A program made the translations under genes and the position numbers. A stretch of DNA of 64,000 nt from the NCBI GenBank assembly GCA_011525295.1, contig WTGV01000059.1:62001-126000 (forward strand). Direction: 5' to 3'. The notes beneath the pieces are model-generated. The model searched no databases, was not told where the DNA came from, and worked only from the letters and a program-made list of their open reading frames with translations. This DNA is from Pseudomonadales bacterium. Lineage in GTDB: Bacteria; Pseudomonadota; Gammaproteobacteria; Pseudomonadales; Azotimanducaceae. Below are positions 26,749 to 36,555 of the stretch, in pieces. Within the stretch, counting starts at the first letter, position 1, and every line of letters starts with the position of its first letter.

Positions 26749-27422
26749 TATTGCGCGTGACCTCTTGCAGCTCGATAGAGAATAGACACGAGCTCATCGA
26801 TGAGACTGTCGTAGCGCTTCATGAGCATCTCTATACGTGCAGTATAACGGTTGAATGCGATTACTGCTGGAATGGCAGCAATTAGCCCCATTGCGGTCAC
26901 CACTAGTACTTCTGAAATCCCTGGTGCTAAGGAGGCTAAAGTCGCCTGACTCATGCGTCCTAACTCGGCAAATAAGTAAATCAGTCCAATCACCGTTCCG
27001 AGTAAACCGACGTAGGGGCTGACCGAACCGACCGACGCAAGAAAACCCAAGTGAGTCTCGAGAAGTTCTTCCTCTCGTGTCACGGCAACTCGAGTAGCTC
27101 TTGTAACTGAAATCTGTACTGCGTCAGCATCAACACTACCCTCGACATTCATTCGTTCAAATTCATGGAACCCTGCAACAAATATGCGTTCGATTCCTGA
27201 CACCACAGCTGATTCTTCCGATAATTCTGAATACAGTTGACGGAGATCCGTCCCGCCCCAAAACAAGTCTTCAAAATCAGCGAGCTCTTGCTTCGCACGT
27301 CTTAACGCGATATAGCGCACTAAGATCATGGTCCAAGATACCACGGAAGCTATTACTAAAAGCCCAACAATCGCGAGAACTGGGGGTGAAGCATTTTCTA
27401 TAAAGGTAAAAAAGGCAGAAAT
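26748..27422 (-). CDS. tolQ: TolQ, apparently starting at ATT
   Basis: ExbB/TolQ proton-channel subunit. From the first canonical codon (GTG 27344) the protein would be 198 residues and lose the start of the first membrane helix. The frame continues upstream another 26 codons (ISAFFTFIENASPPVLAIV...) with no ATG, GTG or TTG, to an ATT at 27420-27422. A perfect AAGGAGG (27431-27437) sits 8 bases ahead of it. From there the length is about 224, as in the family. Other features: the GLLGTVIGLIYLF span and VTAMGLIAAIPAVIAFN. It lies 23 bases after ruvB; ybgC, often here, is absent. A sequencing error changing ATG to ATT is the alternative. Confidence 0.85.
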   Translation of the reverse strand: MSAFFTFIENASPPVLAIVGLLVIASVVSWTMILVRYIALRRAKQELADFEDLFWGGTDLRQLYSELSEESAVVSGIERIFVAGFHEFERMNVEGSVDADAVQISVTRATRVAVTREEELLETHLGFLASVGSVSPYVGLLGTVIGLIYLFAELGRMSQATLASLAPGISEVLVVTAMGLIAAIPAVIAFNRYTARIEMLMKRYDSLIDELVSILYRAARGHAQ

Positions 27423-27430
27423 CGGAAAAT

Positions 27431-27437
27431 CCTCCTT
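27431..27437 (-). promoter_or_regulatory. Strong ribosome-binding site deciding the tolQ start
   Basis: AAGGAGG on the reverse strand, 8 bases before an ATT codon in the tolQ frame and 9 bases after the ruvB stop. No standard start codon follows within 80 bases in frame, so it argues for initiation at ATT. Confidence 0.7.
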
Positions 27438-27445
27438 GGTTCTTC

Positions 27446-28495
27446 TTAACGATCCGTGTTTGTTTGATTATCCACAAAGTCGAGACCAAAATTGCTGATG
27501 CCAAGATGATCCCATGCTAATCTTGTAGCAACGCGTCCTTGTCGAGTTCGCATGAGAAAACCCTGCTGAATTAAGAATGGTTCCACTACTTCTTCAAGAG
27601 TGTCGCGTTCTTCACCTAGTGAAGCCGACAGCGTCTCAATGCCGACTGGACCACCTTGGTATTTTTGAACGACCGAGTTTAAGTATTTCAAGTCCAACGA
27701 ATCAAGTCCTGCTTGATCAACTTCAAACAGACTCAAGGCTTGATCCGCGATATCCTTAGTAATGACACCATCGGCTCGAACTTGCGCGAAGTCTCGAACC
27801 AATCGCAATAGCCGGTTTGCCACTCGCGGAGTCGCTCGAGACCGACGTGCGATCTCATGTGCGCCGTCTTCGTGAATCGAAATCGATAGCTTTCGAGCGG
27901 ACCGTAGCACAATCTGCGCGAGGTCATCGTTCGCGTAATACTCCAGATGTAATACGATGTCGAACCGATCCAATAGGGGATTCGTTAATAAACCAACTCG
28001 AGTGGTCGCTCCAACGATTGTAAAGGGCGGTAGTTCCATCCGTATTGACCGAGCGCTGGGACCTTCTCCGAGCAAGATATCAAACTTATACTCTTCCATC
28101 GCAGGATAAAGAATCTCTTCTACCGCAACTGGCATTCGGTGACACTCATCGATGAACAAGGTTCCTTGTTTTTCCAAATTTGTTAGAATCGCAGCCATAT
28201 CACCCGGCTTATCCAGTACCGGTCCTGAAGTAATCCGAAGTGGCGATTGCATTTCGTTCGCGAGAATGTGCGCCAAGGTTGTTTTGCCCAGTCCGGGCGG
28301 ACCGTGAAACAGTACATGAGAAAGATTTTCTTCACGTTGGCGCGCGGCTTCAATGAAGATTGTGAGTCGTTCCTTCAGAGACTCTTGGCCGACAAATTCA
28401 TCCAGCGAAACTGGGCGTAATTGCCTATCAAAGCTAGCTTCATCTTGTTGCAAATAAGCGTCTAAGACGCGAACCTGATCTGCTTGCACCGTCAT
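27446..28495 (-). CDS. ruvB: Holliday-junction helicase motor RuvB
   Basis: AAA+ ATPase driving branch migration with RuvA. Walker [11 protein letters not shown] (about residue 65), Walker B FIDECHRM, sensor GATTRVGLL and the C-terminal winged helix ([31 protein letters not shown] region). 349 residues is typical. ATGA overlap with ruvA. Confidence 0.97.
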   Translation of the reverse strand: MTVQADQVRVLDAYLQQDEASFDRQLRPVSLDEFVGQESLKERLTIFIEAARQREENLSHVLFHGPPGLGKTTLAHILANEMQSPLRITSGPVLDKPGDMAAILTNLEKQGTLFIDECHRMPVAVEEILYPAMEEYKFDILLGEGPSARSIRMELPPFTIVGATTRVGLLTNPLLDRFDIVLHLEYYANDDLAQIVLRSARKLSISIHEDGAHEIARRSRATPRVANRLLRLVRDFAQVRADGVITKDIADQALSLFEVDQAGLDSLDLKYLNSVVQKYQGGPVGIETLSASLGEERDTLEEVVEPFLIQQGFLMRTRQGRVATRLAWDHLGISNFGLDFVDNQTNTDR

Positions 28496-29076
28496 TTAGT
28501 CGAGGCCAAGTGTCGGAGCGCGGCACGCACCAAGTCTTCAATGGATATTCCGTCGTGCCAGTTTGCTTCCACAGCGCGGCGAGCATCCCCTTGACGATAA
28601 CCCAAATTCACTAGGGCGCGCTCCGCTTCATTGAGGTCAGAGGATTGGTCTATTGAACTACTCACCGCGAAGGGTAAGTCGTCAAGCCGATTCGCAAGAT
28701 CAACAACAATTCGCTCCGCCCCGCGTTTCCCAATACCCTTAACCCGAGTCAAGAAACCGATGTCGCGGTCCTGTGCTATGCGATTCAATTGCTCTAACGT
28801 GTATGTAGACAGAATAGCTAATGCACTTCGAGGACCGACGCTTGGGATTTTGATGAGAATTCGAAAGAAATCTCTCATCGCTTTGTTGGTAAATCCATAT
28901 AGTGTGTGAGCATCCTGCTGTATGACTTCGTGCACAAACAACGTGCACTTGGCTCCTGATGATACGTCGTCGAAGGTAGATGACGGAACTTCGACTTCGT
29001 ACCCTAAGCCATTTATATCCACTAATGCAGTATTTTCGTCAATTTCGACAAACTTTCCAACTATTCGGCTGAGCAT
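28492..29076 (-). CDS. ruvA: Holliday-junction binding protein RuvA
   Basis: Tetramer that grips the junction. The OB-fold N-terminus has GLGYEVEVP; helix-hairpin-helix motifs are [13 protein letters not shown] and [13 protein letters not shown]; the C-terminal domain III that contacts RuvB follows ([16 protein letters not shown]). 194 residues. Coupled to ruvB, 30 bases after ruvC. Confidence 0.97.
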   Translation of the reverse strand: MLSRIVGKFVEIDENTALVDINGLGYEVEVPSSTFDDVSSGAKCTLFVHEVIQQDAHTLYGFTNKAMRDFFRILIKIPSVGPRSALAILSTYTLEQLNRIAQDRDIGFLTRVKGIGKRGAERIVVDLANRLDDLPFAVSSSIDQSSDLNEAERALVNLGYRQGDARRAVEANWHDGISIEDLVRAALRHLASTK

Positions 29077-29106
29077 GGGTAATACAAATGTCGGTGAATT
29101 GTGAAT

Positions 29107-29628
29107 TTAGCCCCGGTAAAAGTCGCGTGGGTTTAAGTGTCTGTGTCCTTCTCCGCTATCAGTTCGCATGCTGTAGACATGACATATCGCGATTGCAAGA
29201 GCGTCAGAAGCATCCGTGCTCATGGTTCCGTCCAGGCGCAACAGACTCTTAACCATGTACTGTACTTGTTGCTTGGACGCACTCCCTGTCCCAACTAACA
29301 CTTTCTTGACCTTACGCGCGCTATGTTCGACGATGGTGATTTCTCTTGCGAGCACAGCGGCTAGAGCTACTCCACGAGCTTGGCCAAGCTTTAGTGCAGA
29401 GTTTGGGTTTTCAGCCATGAACACACCTTCAACGGCACAAATGTCGGCGGTGTATTCGGACAATACAAGATCTACTCCATCGTAGATATCGCGCAATCGA
29501 TCAAAAAAACTCTTTTGTTGCGTTTTGATACTCCCCGAAGCTATATATCGCAAATCCGAACCGTTACAGCTAATTAAACCATATCCAGTCGCGCGAGAAC
29601 CAGGATCTATACCGATGATGATCTTCAT
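29107..29628 (-). CDS. ruvC: Holliday-junction endonuclease RuvC
   Basis: Resolvase with the RNase-H fold. Catalytic acidics are in GIDPGSRATGYG (Asp7), in CAVEGVFMAENP (Glu), and in the C-terminal DASDALAIAICH. 173 residues. ATGA overlap with yebC. Confidence 0.97.
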   Translation of the reverse strand: MKIIIGIDPGSRATGYGLISCNGSDLRYIASGSIKTQQKSFFDRLRDIYDGVDLVLSEYTADICAVEGVFMAENPNSALKLGQARGVALAAVLAREITIVEHSARKVKKVLVGTGSASKQQVQYMVKSLLRLDGTMSTDASDALAIAICHVYSMRTDSGEGHRHLNPRDFYRG

Positions 29629-30365
29629 CGCGACTCTGATAGCTCACTTAGCTCTGCGTTAGTGTAAACGTTTTGAACATCGTCCAACTCTTCTAACGCA
29701 TCCACTAGATTTAGTGTCTTTTCGGTCAATGCTTCGTCACATGTCGATGTAGTAGAAGGCCACATGGTGGTCTCCGAGTGCAGGGGTACACAATCAGCCT
29801 CCCTGAACACCGCTAACACCTCGCTAAACGTCTCAAAAGTGGTGAATACTACAGAGTTTCCGTCTTCATCGCTCTCAACATCTTCGGCACCTGATTCGAG
29901 TGCTAACTCCATAATGGTATCTTCGTCGGTGGTTCGATCAAAATGTAAGACACCACGGCGGTCAAATTGAAACGCTACCGAACCCGTAGTACCTAAGGAG
30001 CCTCCGTATTTGGAGAAAGCATGGCGTATGGCCGCAACGGTGCGGTTACGGTTGTCGGTCATCGTCTCAACTAAAAACGCAACGCCACCCGGCCCGTAGC
30101 CTTCGTAGGTAATTTCGTCCAGCGCACCTTCATCACTATTGCCCGCTCCGCGCGCTATCGCTCGATCGATTGTGTCTCTTGGCATATTGACAGTGAGTGC
30201 GTTGTCCATCGCCGCACGCAGACGTGGGTTGTCTGTTGGGCTTGCACCTCCCAACCGTGCTGCGACAGTAAGTTCCCGAATGACCTTCGTCCAAACCTTA
30301 GCGCGCTTTGCATCTTGGCGAGCTTTACGATGTTTAATGTTTGCCCACTTTGAATGACCGGCCAT
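29625..30365 (-). CDS. yebC: YebC/PmpR family protein
   Basis: Conserved protein of the TACO1/YebC family, known as a DNA-binding regulator in some bacteria and as a ribosome helper at proline stretches in others. The N-terminus MAGHSKWANIKHRKARQDAKR and GYGPGGVAFLVE are diagnostic. 246 residues. TAATG junction with aspS, then ruvC. The polyproline role is of interest because pal in this operon has 11 prolines. Confidence 0.95.
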   Translation of the reverse strand: MAGHSKWANIKHRKARQDAKRAKVWTKVIRELTVAARLGGASPTDNPRLRAAMDNALTVNMPRDTIDRAIARGAGNSDEGALDEITYEGYGPGGVAFLVETMTDNRNRTVAAIRHAFSKYGGSLGTTGSVAFQFDRRGVLHFDRTTDEDTIMELALESGAEDVESDEDGNSVVFTTFETFSEVLAVFREADCVPLHSETTMWPSTTSTCDEALTEKTLNLVDALEELDDVQNVYTNAELSELSESR

Positions 30366-32131
30366 TACCTACCTTTCTTACTTAGGGTTAGATTCAGCTC
30401 TCGGAGTTGAGCATGATCGATCTCGCTCGGCGCTTGAGTCATAGAACATGAGGCTGTTTGGGTTTTTGGAAAGGCGATTACATCCCTAATTGACTGTGCT
30501 CCGGTCAAAATCATGACCAGGCGATCTAGCCCTAATGCAATACCGCCGTGCGGTGGGCAACCCAACTTTAACGCGTCTAGCAAAAAACCAAACTTGACTT
30601 GAGCTTCCTGCGAAATTCCAAGCACCCTGAACACTGCCTGTTGCATTTCGAGATCGTGAATTCTCAAAGATCCACCACCTATTTCATAGCCATTTATCAC
30701 CACATCGTACGCATGAGCTTTGGCTTCATATGGACTCGAGTTAAATTCAGCAAGCGAGCAGTTAGGGCGCGTAAAAGGATGATGAGCTGGCGTATAACAC
30801 TGATCTTGATCGAGCTCAAACATCGGCCAATCGACGATCCAACATGGGTAGAACCCTTCTTGGACCAGATCAAGATCTTGTGCGACACGATCACGTAATT
30901 CACTGAGAAAAACATTTGCCGTCAGGGATTTGTCAGCCCCAATAAAGAGAATGTCCCCTGACGTCGCCTCACACCGATCCAGAATCTCTGACAATTCAGA
31001 ATCTGTTAGAAATTTTAGGACCGGTGATTGCAGACCGTCTCGACCGGCTGAACGATCCTTTACCCGTATGTACGCTAGTCCTTTAGCACCGAATTCCTTA
31101 ACGAATTCAACTAATTCATCCAAACCTTTTCGGGAAAGCTTGTCGACACTCGCGGGTACCCTTAACACCGCGACGCGAGATTGTGAGTCTCTTGCTGGAA
31201 CTGCAAACACATTGAATTCGCAGTCAGTAACTAAGTCATCGATATCGACTAGTTTTAGGGGATTACGTAAATCCGGTTTGTCTGATGCATATTGATCCAC
31301 TGCCTCTGTATATCCGATTACCGGAAATTTCCCGAGGTCCACTTCACTTTGAACCTTGAACAAATCCACTAGCATGGCTTCGATTAAGTTCATAATTTCT
31401 TCTTCATTAACGAAAGAAGCTTCAACGTCAAGTTGAGTAAATTCCGGTTGGCGATCACTTCGCATATCTTCGTCTCGGTAGCAACGAGCGATCTGGTAGT
31501 AGCGATCAAGACCTGACACCATTAACAGTTGTTTGAATATCTGTGGCGACTGAGGTAGTGCGTAAAAGTTTCCGGGGTGAACTCTGCTCGGTACTAAGTA
31601 GTCCCGAGCACCTTCCGGCGTCGATCGTGCTAGGGTAGGAGTCTCTATGTCGACAAAGCCCTGAGCCTCCATAAATCTTCTTATCTGACTCACGATCGAG
31701 GCACGGTCGCGCAGCCTCTGTTGGACTTCGGCTCGACGCAGATCAATATATCGATAACGCAATCGAACATCTTCACCGATCCCTATGTGCTCATGTAATG
31801 CGAAAGGGGGTACTTCAGAAGTATTTAAGACCTCTAGCTCACTCGCTAGAACCTCGATCTCCCCCGTACCTAATTTTGGATTTGTCTCCCCGTCGCGCCG
31901 ATGTTGTACTCTGCCGCTAACACGAACTACAAACTCGTTCCGCAATTTTTCGGCACATGCGAACACGGTCGCGTTTTCGGACTCAAACACGACTTGTAAC
32001 AACCCTTTGTGATCACGAAGATCCAAAAAGATTAGTGCACCGTGATTGCGATGGGTGTGCACCCAGCCGCATACTTCAACGGTGCTACCTACGTCCGTGC
32101 GACGGAGGTCGCCACAATAATGAGTTCGCAT
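30365..32131 (-). CDS. aspS: Aspartyl-tRNA synthetase
   Basis: Class II synthetase of bacterial type, 588 residues. N-terminal OB-fold anticodon domain (about 1-110, VCGWVHTHRNHGALIFLDLRD), motif 2 region YQIARCYRDEDMRSDRQPEFTQLD, GAD insertion domain (about 280-420), motif 3 GIALGLDRLVM. First gene of the leftward aspS-yebC-ruvCAB-tol run. Whether it is discriminating between tRNA-Asp and tRNA-Asn cannot be read here. Confidence 0.97.
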   Translation of the reverse strand: MRTHYCGDLRRTDVGSTVEVCGWVHTHRNHGALIFLDLRDHKGLLQVVFESENATVFACAEKLRNEFVVRVSGRVQHRRDGETNPKLGTGEIEVLASELEVLNTSEVPPFALHEHIGIGEDVRLRYRYIDLRRAEVQQRLRDRASIVSQIRRFMEAQGFVDIETPTLARSTPEGARDYLVPSRVHPGNFYALPQSPQIFKQLLMVSGLDRYYQIARCYRDEDMRSDRQPEFTQLDVEASFVNEEEIMNLIEAMLVDLFKVQSEVDLGKFPVIGYTEAVDQYASDKPDLRNPLKLVDIDDLVTDCEFNVFAVPARDSQSRVAVLRVPASVDKLSRKGLDELVEFVKEFGAKGLAYIRVKDRSAGRDGLQSPVLKFLTDSELSEILDRCEATSGDILFIGADKSLTANVFLSELRDRVAQDLDLVQEGFYPCWIVDWPMFELDQDQCYTPAHHPFTRPNCSLAEFNSSPYEAKAHAYDVVINGYEIGGGSLRIHDLEMQQAVFRVLGISQEAQVKFGFLLDALKLGCPPHGGIALGLDRLVMILTGAQSIRDVIAFPKTQTASCSMTQAPSEIDHAQLRELNLTLSKKGR

Positions 32132-32213
32132 AACTTTTTTAGCTCAGTCGTTGGCGAGAAACGCTTTAATCCTGTCGCTTACGCCGTTCGAGAACCTGAC
32201 CCTTCACTTGAAT

Positions 32214-33017
32214 TCAATGACTTATTTGACGTGCTGTCCCCGGTAACCTTACTAGTCTTGGACGATTGTTCGTCTTTTTTTTTGGAATTTTTGTCCTTGT
32301 CGTTACGACTGATCCACGGCCAAAGTTTTTCTCTATTTCATCCAAACTGTCGTCCACCAACGGTGGAATTTGGCCGTTCGAAGGAAACGCATATCGATTA
32401 AGAATATCGCGCTTAGGCTCACCCATAATGAAATAGCCATCTTTACCGAGTAAGTCTTCTTCACAAAAGTGAGATGCAAGAATAGCATGCCCTGACATAG
32501 TTCGCGCTCCATTTTCGGTTACACCTCCGTAAATCACGTACTGTAGATCTGAGGCAGGAAAAGTGGTGTAGTGTCCTAGTCCATAAGAACCTGCTGATCT
32601 CGCCCTGTCTCCCACTTTGTTGGTTAATCCATCGCTTAGCAACGCATTTGTTCGTTGTGTATCCAGACCAATTCCGTTGTCTTTAACATGAAGTACAGAA
32701 ACTCTATCTTTAGATAAGCTAGCCCTAATCCGCTCCAACTGAGCTTCCGTAGAGTCTGACATGTTTTTATGAGTGCTCATCACGGCGTTGAACGCTTTTC
32801 GATAGGCTTCTATCCCCGGTACAGTCGAAGTACTAATTTTCGCGAACTCGAAATCAACCCTAACTTGACTCCCGGGAGGAGTACCCGCGTCGAGACAGTT
32901 TTGAATCAGTTCTCGAACGATTACGCTTGGGTTGGCATCATTGTCAGAAGAGACAGCTTTCGAAGAAATTCCTTCTGGAGTTCCAGAGGGTAAAAATCGT
33001 AGTTCCGGTCGTTCCAT
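32214..33017 (-). CDS. GHKL (Hsp90-like) ATPase, C-terminally truncated
   Basis: ATP-binding domain with all three GHKL motifs: N-box RELIQNCLDAG (Glu36, Asn40, Asp43), DNGIGLD at 113-119 and the lid GSYGLGHYTTF at 143-153, closing with FGRGSVV near residue 230. After that the protein ends within about 30 basic residues, containing a run of nine A (plus-strand T at 32275-32283) in the coding strand. A one-base slip there opens another frame ending at 32179. ATPases with this N-terminus are usually much longer and often sit in defence or accessory loci. It is probably a remnant between aspS and proS; function unknown. Confidence 0.65.
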   Translation of the reverse strand: MERPELRFLPSGTPEGISSKAVSSDNDANPSVIVRELIQNCLDAGTPPGSQVRVDFEFAKISTSTVPGIEAYRKAFNAVMSTHKNMSDSTEAQLERIRASLSKDRVSVLHVKDNGIGLDTQRTNALLSDGLTNKVGDRARSAGSYGLGHYTTFPASDLQYVIYGGVTENGARTMSGHAILASHFCEEDLLGKDGYFIMGEPKRDILNRYAFPSNGQIPPLVDDSLDEIEKNFGRGSVVTTRTKIPKKKTNNRPRLVRLPGTARQISH

Positions 33018-33818
33018 AGTGCCTAATTTACAGTTGTTTGAATTTCCAGTAGAAAAGAGCGAATTTTTCGTTCAGAATTTGTTAAAATTGTAACTATTGT
33101 ACAAATATCAGTATTTAATAGTATTCCTTATGTTAGCAAATCAAAATATTTTTTGTTCGACCCCACTCAAGCTTCACGCAAAGACTCTTCGGTTTCACGT
33201 GGTAATGTCGAAGTCGTTTTTGGATGTGCCAATAAACAAATAAGTGTCACTATTGTTTAAGAGTAAAAGTTGTAGCATTTCAGTCGTGAGACAGTTCACT
33301 TGAAGGGATTGCTTAAAGAACTATTGAAACTTGCTACATTGTCTGTGACATTCCTTGTATGATGTAGCTCTCGGTAAAGAGCGATTATAACAAGTCATTT
33401 CATTCATCGAAATTTTGTAACCATTCTATAGAGTCGTACGATCCCTAATTGACAATATACTACCGTTTCGTCAAAGTTCTGTGATTCTACGAAGAAATAG
33501 TTGTGAACCATTTAAATATGGCAACGTAGAGATGCTCCATCTGTGCGTCAAACCCTTTGAAAAATGAGAACTAAAATACTCTGCTTGTTCAGTACTAATC
33601 ACCTACTTGGGTGATGCCTGTTTAAATGACAAGGCAATTGCACTATCAACAGACACCGATTTACTAGTGGGTTAAGGCACAACAGCAGCGTTAAAGGCTA
33701 AATTTTTTTCTCTTTCATTTTCAGTGCACTAGTAAGACAGGTAAATGTCGGTCTCAAACAGTTAAACTACATTTGGACTGAGTCCCCACCTTATTTGTCT
33801 ATTAAACATCTTTAGAAC
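33018..33818. other. AT-rich gene desert between the GHKL remnant and proS
   Basis: About 800 bases without a frame of 60 codons on either strand and clearly richer in A and T than the flanks. It holds only weak hairpins, for example ATCACC/GGTGAT at 33598-33615, and must contain the promoters of proS and of the GHKL gene. It looks like decayed accessory DNA. Confidence 0.6.
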
Positions 33819-35522
33819 ATGAAATTTAGTCAGTCCTTCATCCCAACTCTTCGCGACATCCCAGCGAATGCAGAGATCGCGAGTCACATTCTTTTACTTC
33901 GGGGTGGGTTCATTCGACAACTTGGGTCTGGGCTCTACACTTGGCTTCCACTTGGAGTCCGAATACTGCAAAAGGTTGAAAGAATCGTACGCGAAGAACT
34001 CAACAAGAAAGACGCTCAAGAAGTCCTCATGCCCTTCGTGCAACCGGGAGAACTGTGGAAAGAATCACACCGCTGGGATGTCATGGGACCTGATTTACTA
34101 AGAATGCAAGATCGGCATAAGAACGACTATTGTTTAAGCCCCACTCATGAAGAAGTAATCACCGATTTATTCCGAAAGAACGTCAAAAGCTATCGAGAAT
34201 TACCATGTAATCTCTACCAAATTGCGACGAAGTTTCGAGACGAAATTCGACCCCGTTTCGGTGTGTTGCGCTCGCGTGAATTCATTATGAAGGATGGTTA
34301 CTCATTTCACATCGACGAGAAGTCGTTGCACGCTACTTTTATCGCAATGCATGAAGCGTATTCGTCGATATTTAGTAGACTTGCGCTTGATTTCCGTTCC
34401 GTCGAAGCGCATGGAGGGGTTATTGGGGACGAAGAGAATCGTGAATTCCACGTGCTCGCAGACACGGGGGAAGACGCCATAGCCTACAGCGAAGTCAGTT
34501 CCTATGCAGCCAATCTTGAAAAAGCTGAAGCAGTTGCAACTGGAGAGGTAGCCCCTCCCTCTCAATCTCTAACCAAAGTCTCTACACCAAAAGTTCGAAC
34601 GATCAACGGTCTAGTCGAGTGTTTAGATGTCCCAATTGAAAAGACTGTAAAAACATTGATCGTACAAGGCAAAGACTCGCCTATCGGGTTGGTCTTACGC
34701 GGAGACCACGAACTGCACGAAATTAAAGCGGCAGGTCTACCAAACGTTTTGAATCCGCTAACATTTACGAAAGAGAGTGAAGTGCGCCATCGTGTTGGTT
34801 GTAATGTTGGTTCAATCGGACCCGTACATCTGCAAATTCCCTACTATGTCGATCGAAGTGCAGCAGTGCTCAGTGATTTCGTATGTGGTGCGAATGAAGA
34901 TGACTTTCATATAACGGGAGTCAATTGGAATCGAGACGAGTCTCTTCGAAATTCAGCAATTCAAGACTTTCGTAAAGTCGTAGAAGGCGATCAAGCTCCC
35001 GACGGCAGTGGACCGCTATCAATATTGAGAGGAATTGAAGTAGGACACATTTTTAAACTCGGAACGAAGTATTCGCAAACGATGAATGCTACAGTTTTAG
35101 ATGAACGCGGAGATTCCATTAATGTATTTATGGGCTGTTACGGACTAGGCATTACGCGCTTGGCCGCAGCAGTGATTGAGCAGAAGCATGATGATGTTGG
35201 GCCGCTCTGGCCACTCGAAATTGCGCCAGCCCAAGTACACCTAGTCGCTTTGAACGTGCCGCGAAGCTCAGACGTTGAGAGTGCCGCGAACCAAATCTAT
35301 GATCAACTAACGAAACAAGGCATAGAAGTGCTCTATGACGATCGTGAAGAACGCCCCGGTGTAAAGTTCGCCGATGCTGACCTCATTGGTATCCCATACC
35401 GAATAAGCTTAGGAGAGCGCGGTCTAAGTCAAGATTCAATCGAATACCAATATCAACGAGAAGCTAAGGTGGAACTTCCATTCGACCAAGTTGTCCCAAC
35501 CGTCTTACGAGACCTCACTTAG
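33819..35522 (+). CDS. proS: Prolyl-tRNA synthetase (bacterial type with editing domain)
   Basis: Class II synthetase of 567 residues. Motif 1 and 2 blocks (LRGGFIRQLGSGLYTWLPLG, TKFRDEIRPRFGVLRSREFIMKDGYSF) precede the inserted YbaK-like editing domain (about 225-380, GLVLRGDHELHEIKAAGL) that clears Ala-tRNA-Pro. Motif 3 is GLGITRLAAAVIEQ, and the C-terminal anticodon domain has VLYDDREERPGVKFADADLIGIP. Start ATG 33819. tsaD follows after 23 bases. Confidence 0.97.
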   Translation: MKFSQSFIPTLRDIPANAEIASHILLLRGGFIRQLGSGLYTWLPLGVRILQKVERIVREELNKKDAQEVLMPFVQPGELWKESHRWDVMGPDLLRMQDRHKNDYCLSPTHEEVITDLFRKNVKSYRELPCNLYQIATKFRDEIRPRFGVLRSREFIMKDGYSFHIDEKSLHATFIAMHEAYSSIFSRLALDFRSVEAHGGVIGDEENREFHVLADTGEDAIAYSEVSSYAANLEKAEAVATGEVAPPSQSLTKVSTPKVRTINGLVECLDVPIEKTVKTLIVQGKDSPIGLVLRGDHELHEIKAAGLPNVLNPLTFTKESEVRHRVGCNVGSIGPVHLQIPYYVDRSAAVLSDFVCGANEDDFHITGVNWNRDESLRNSAIQDFRKVVEGDQAPDGSGPLSILRGIEVGHIFKLGTKYSQTMNATVLDERGDSINVFMGCYGLGITRLAAAVIEQKHDDVGPLWPLEIAPAQVHLVALNVPRSSDVESAANQIYDQLTKQGIEVLYDDREERPGVKFADADLIGIPYRISLGERGLSQDSIEYQYQREAKVELPFDQVVPTVLRDLT

Positions 35523-35545
35523 CTTCGACTTGAGTCCGTGCACTG

Positions 35546-36553
35546 TTGTTAGTTTTAGGTATTGAAACGTCGTGCGACGAAACTGCCGTAGCACTATACG
35601 ACACTGATCGAGGACTCTGCGGACAGAGCATCTACAGTCAAACCGAACTGCACGAAAAATACGGTGGGGTTGTGCCCGAGCTCGCTTCGCGCGACCACGT
35701 ACAAAAACTCGTCCCCTTGATCCGCCAGACGCTTGCGCGATCACAACTCGAACTCAGTGATGTACATTCCATCGCGTACACCTCCGGACCGGGGTTGATG
35801 GGCGCGCTGTTAGTCGGAGCATCGATTGGACGCTCCCTCGCCTGGGCTCTAAATATTTCCGCTATGGGAGTACACCACATGGAAGCCCATCTGTTGGCTC
35901 CGTTACTCGATCAGAATCCTCCTGACTTTCCATTCGTTGCTCTTCTTGTTTCCGGCGGACACACGCAGCTAGTTTTTGTGCGAGCGATCGGCGACTACAC
36001 ACTATTGGGTCAATCGCTCGACGACGCAGCGGGAGAAGCGTTTGATAAGACCGCGAAACTGCTCGGTCTCGGCTATCCAGGCGGTCCCGAAATTGCCCGT
36101 GTAGCACTAACTGGGGACCAGTCTCAATTCAAGCTACCTCGACCAATGACTGATCGCCCTGGGCTAGACTTTAGCTTCAGTGGCCTAAAGACAGCCGTGA
36201 GGCTATTAGTCGAAAAACGGTTACCGCTGTCGCCTGAGAATCTTGCCGACATCGCAGCATCATTTGAAAGCGCTGTCGTAGACACTCTAATTATCAAATG
36301 CCAGCGTGCAGTCGAGAAAACGAAAGTGAAATCTCTCGTGATTGCTGGAGGAGTCGCAGCGAACAAACACTTACGTGAGAGGGCACAGACCCTTGACTGC
36401 GAGGTGTACTTTCCTTCGGACGACTTGTGCACCGACAATGGAGCGATGGTAGCGTTCGCTGGGCACCAGCGATTAACAGCTGGATTGTCCGACTCTCTCG
36501 CGATTGCAGTGCGACCTCGATGGGATTTGGACCGACTGGATCCCGTTCAATAG
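35546..36553 (+). CDS. tsaD: tRNA threonylcarbamoyladenosine transferase TsaD
   Basis: Catalytic subunit of t6A37 synthesis on ANN-decoding tRNAs. It starts [19 protein letters not shown]; metal ligands lie in [11 protein letters not shown] (two His) and late in CTDNGAMVA (Asp); SGGHTQL and [11 protein letters not shown] bind nucleotide. 335 residues. The start is TTG, as no ATG or GTG gives the complete first strand. Confidence 0.96.
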   Translation: MLVLGIETSCDETAVALYDTDRGLCGQSIYSQTELHEKYGGVVPELASRDHVQKLVPLIRQTLARSQLELSDVHSIAYTSGPGLMGALLVGASIGRSLAWALNISAMGVHHMEAHLLAPLLDQNPPDFPFVALLVSGGHTQLVFVRAIGDYTLLGQSLDDAAGEAFDKTAKLLGLGYPGGPEIARVALTGDQSQFKLPRPMTDRPGLDFSFSGLKTAVRLLVEKRLPLSPENLADIAASFESAVVDTLIIKCQRAVEKTKVKSLVIAGGVAANKHLRERAQTLDCEVYFPSDDLCTDNGAMVAFAGHQRLTAGLSDSLAIAVRPRWDLDRLDPVQ

Positions 36554-36555
36554 AG

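Noticed and set aside
27468..27476. TTATCCACA, a perfect DnaA box
   Set aside because: It is single, inside the ruvB coding sequence, with no cluster of further boxes, AT-rich unwinding region or dnaA/dnaN/gidA context. It is not an origin.
33598..33615. ATCACC/GGTGAT hairpin in the AT-rich desert
   Set aside because: Only six pairs in a long non-coding region; expected by chance.
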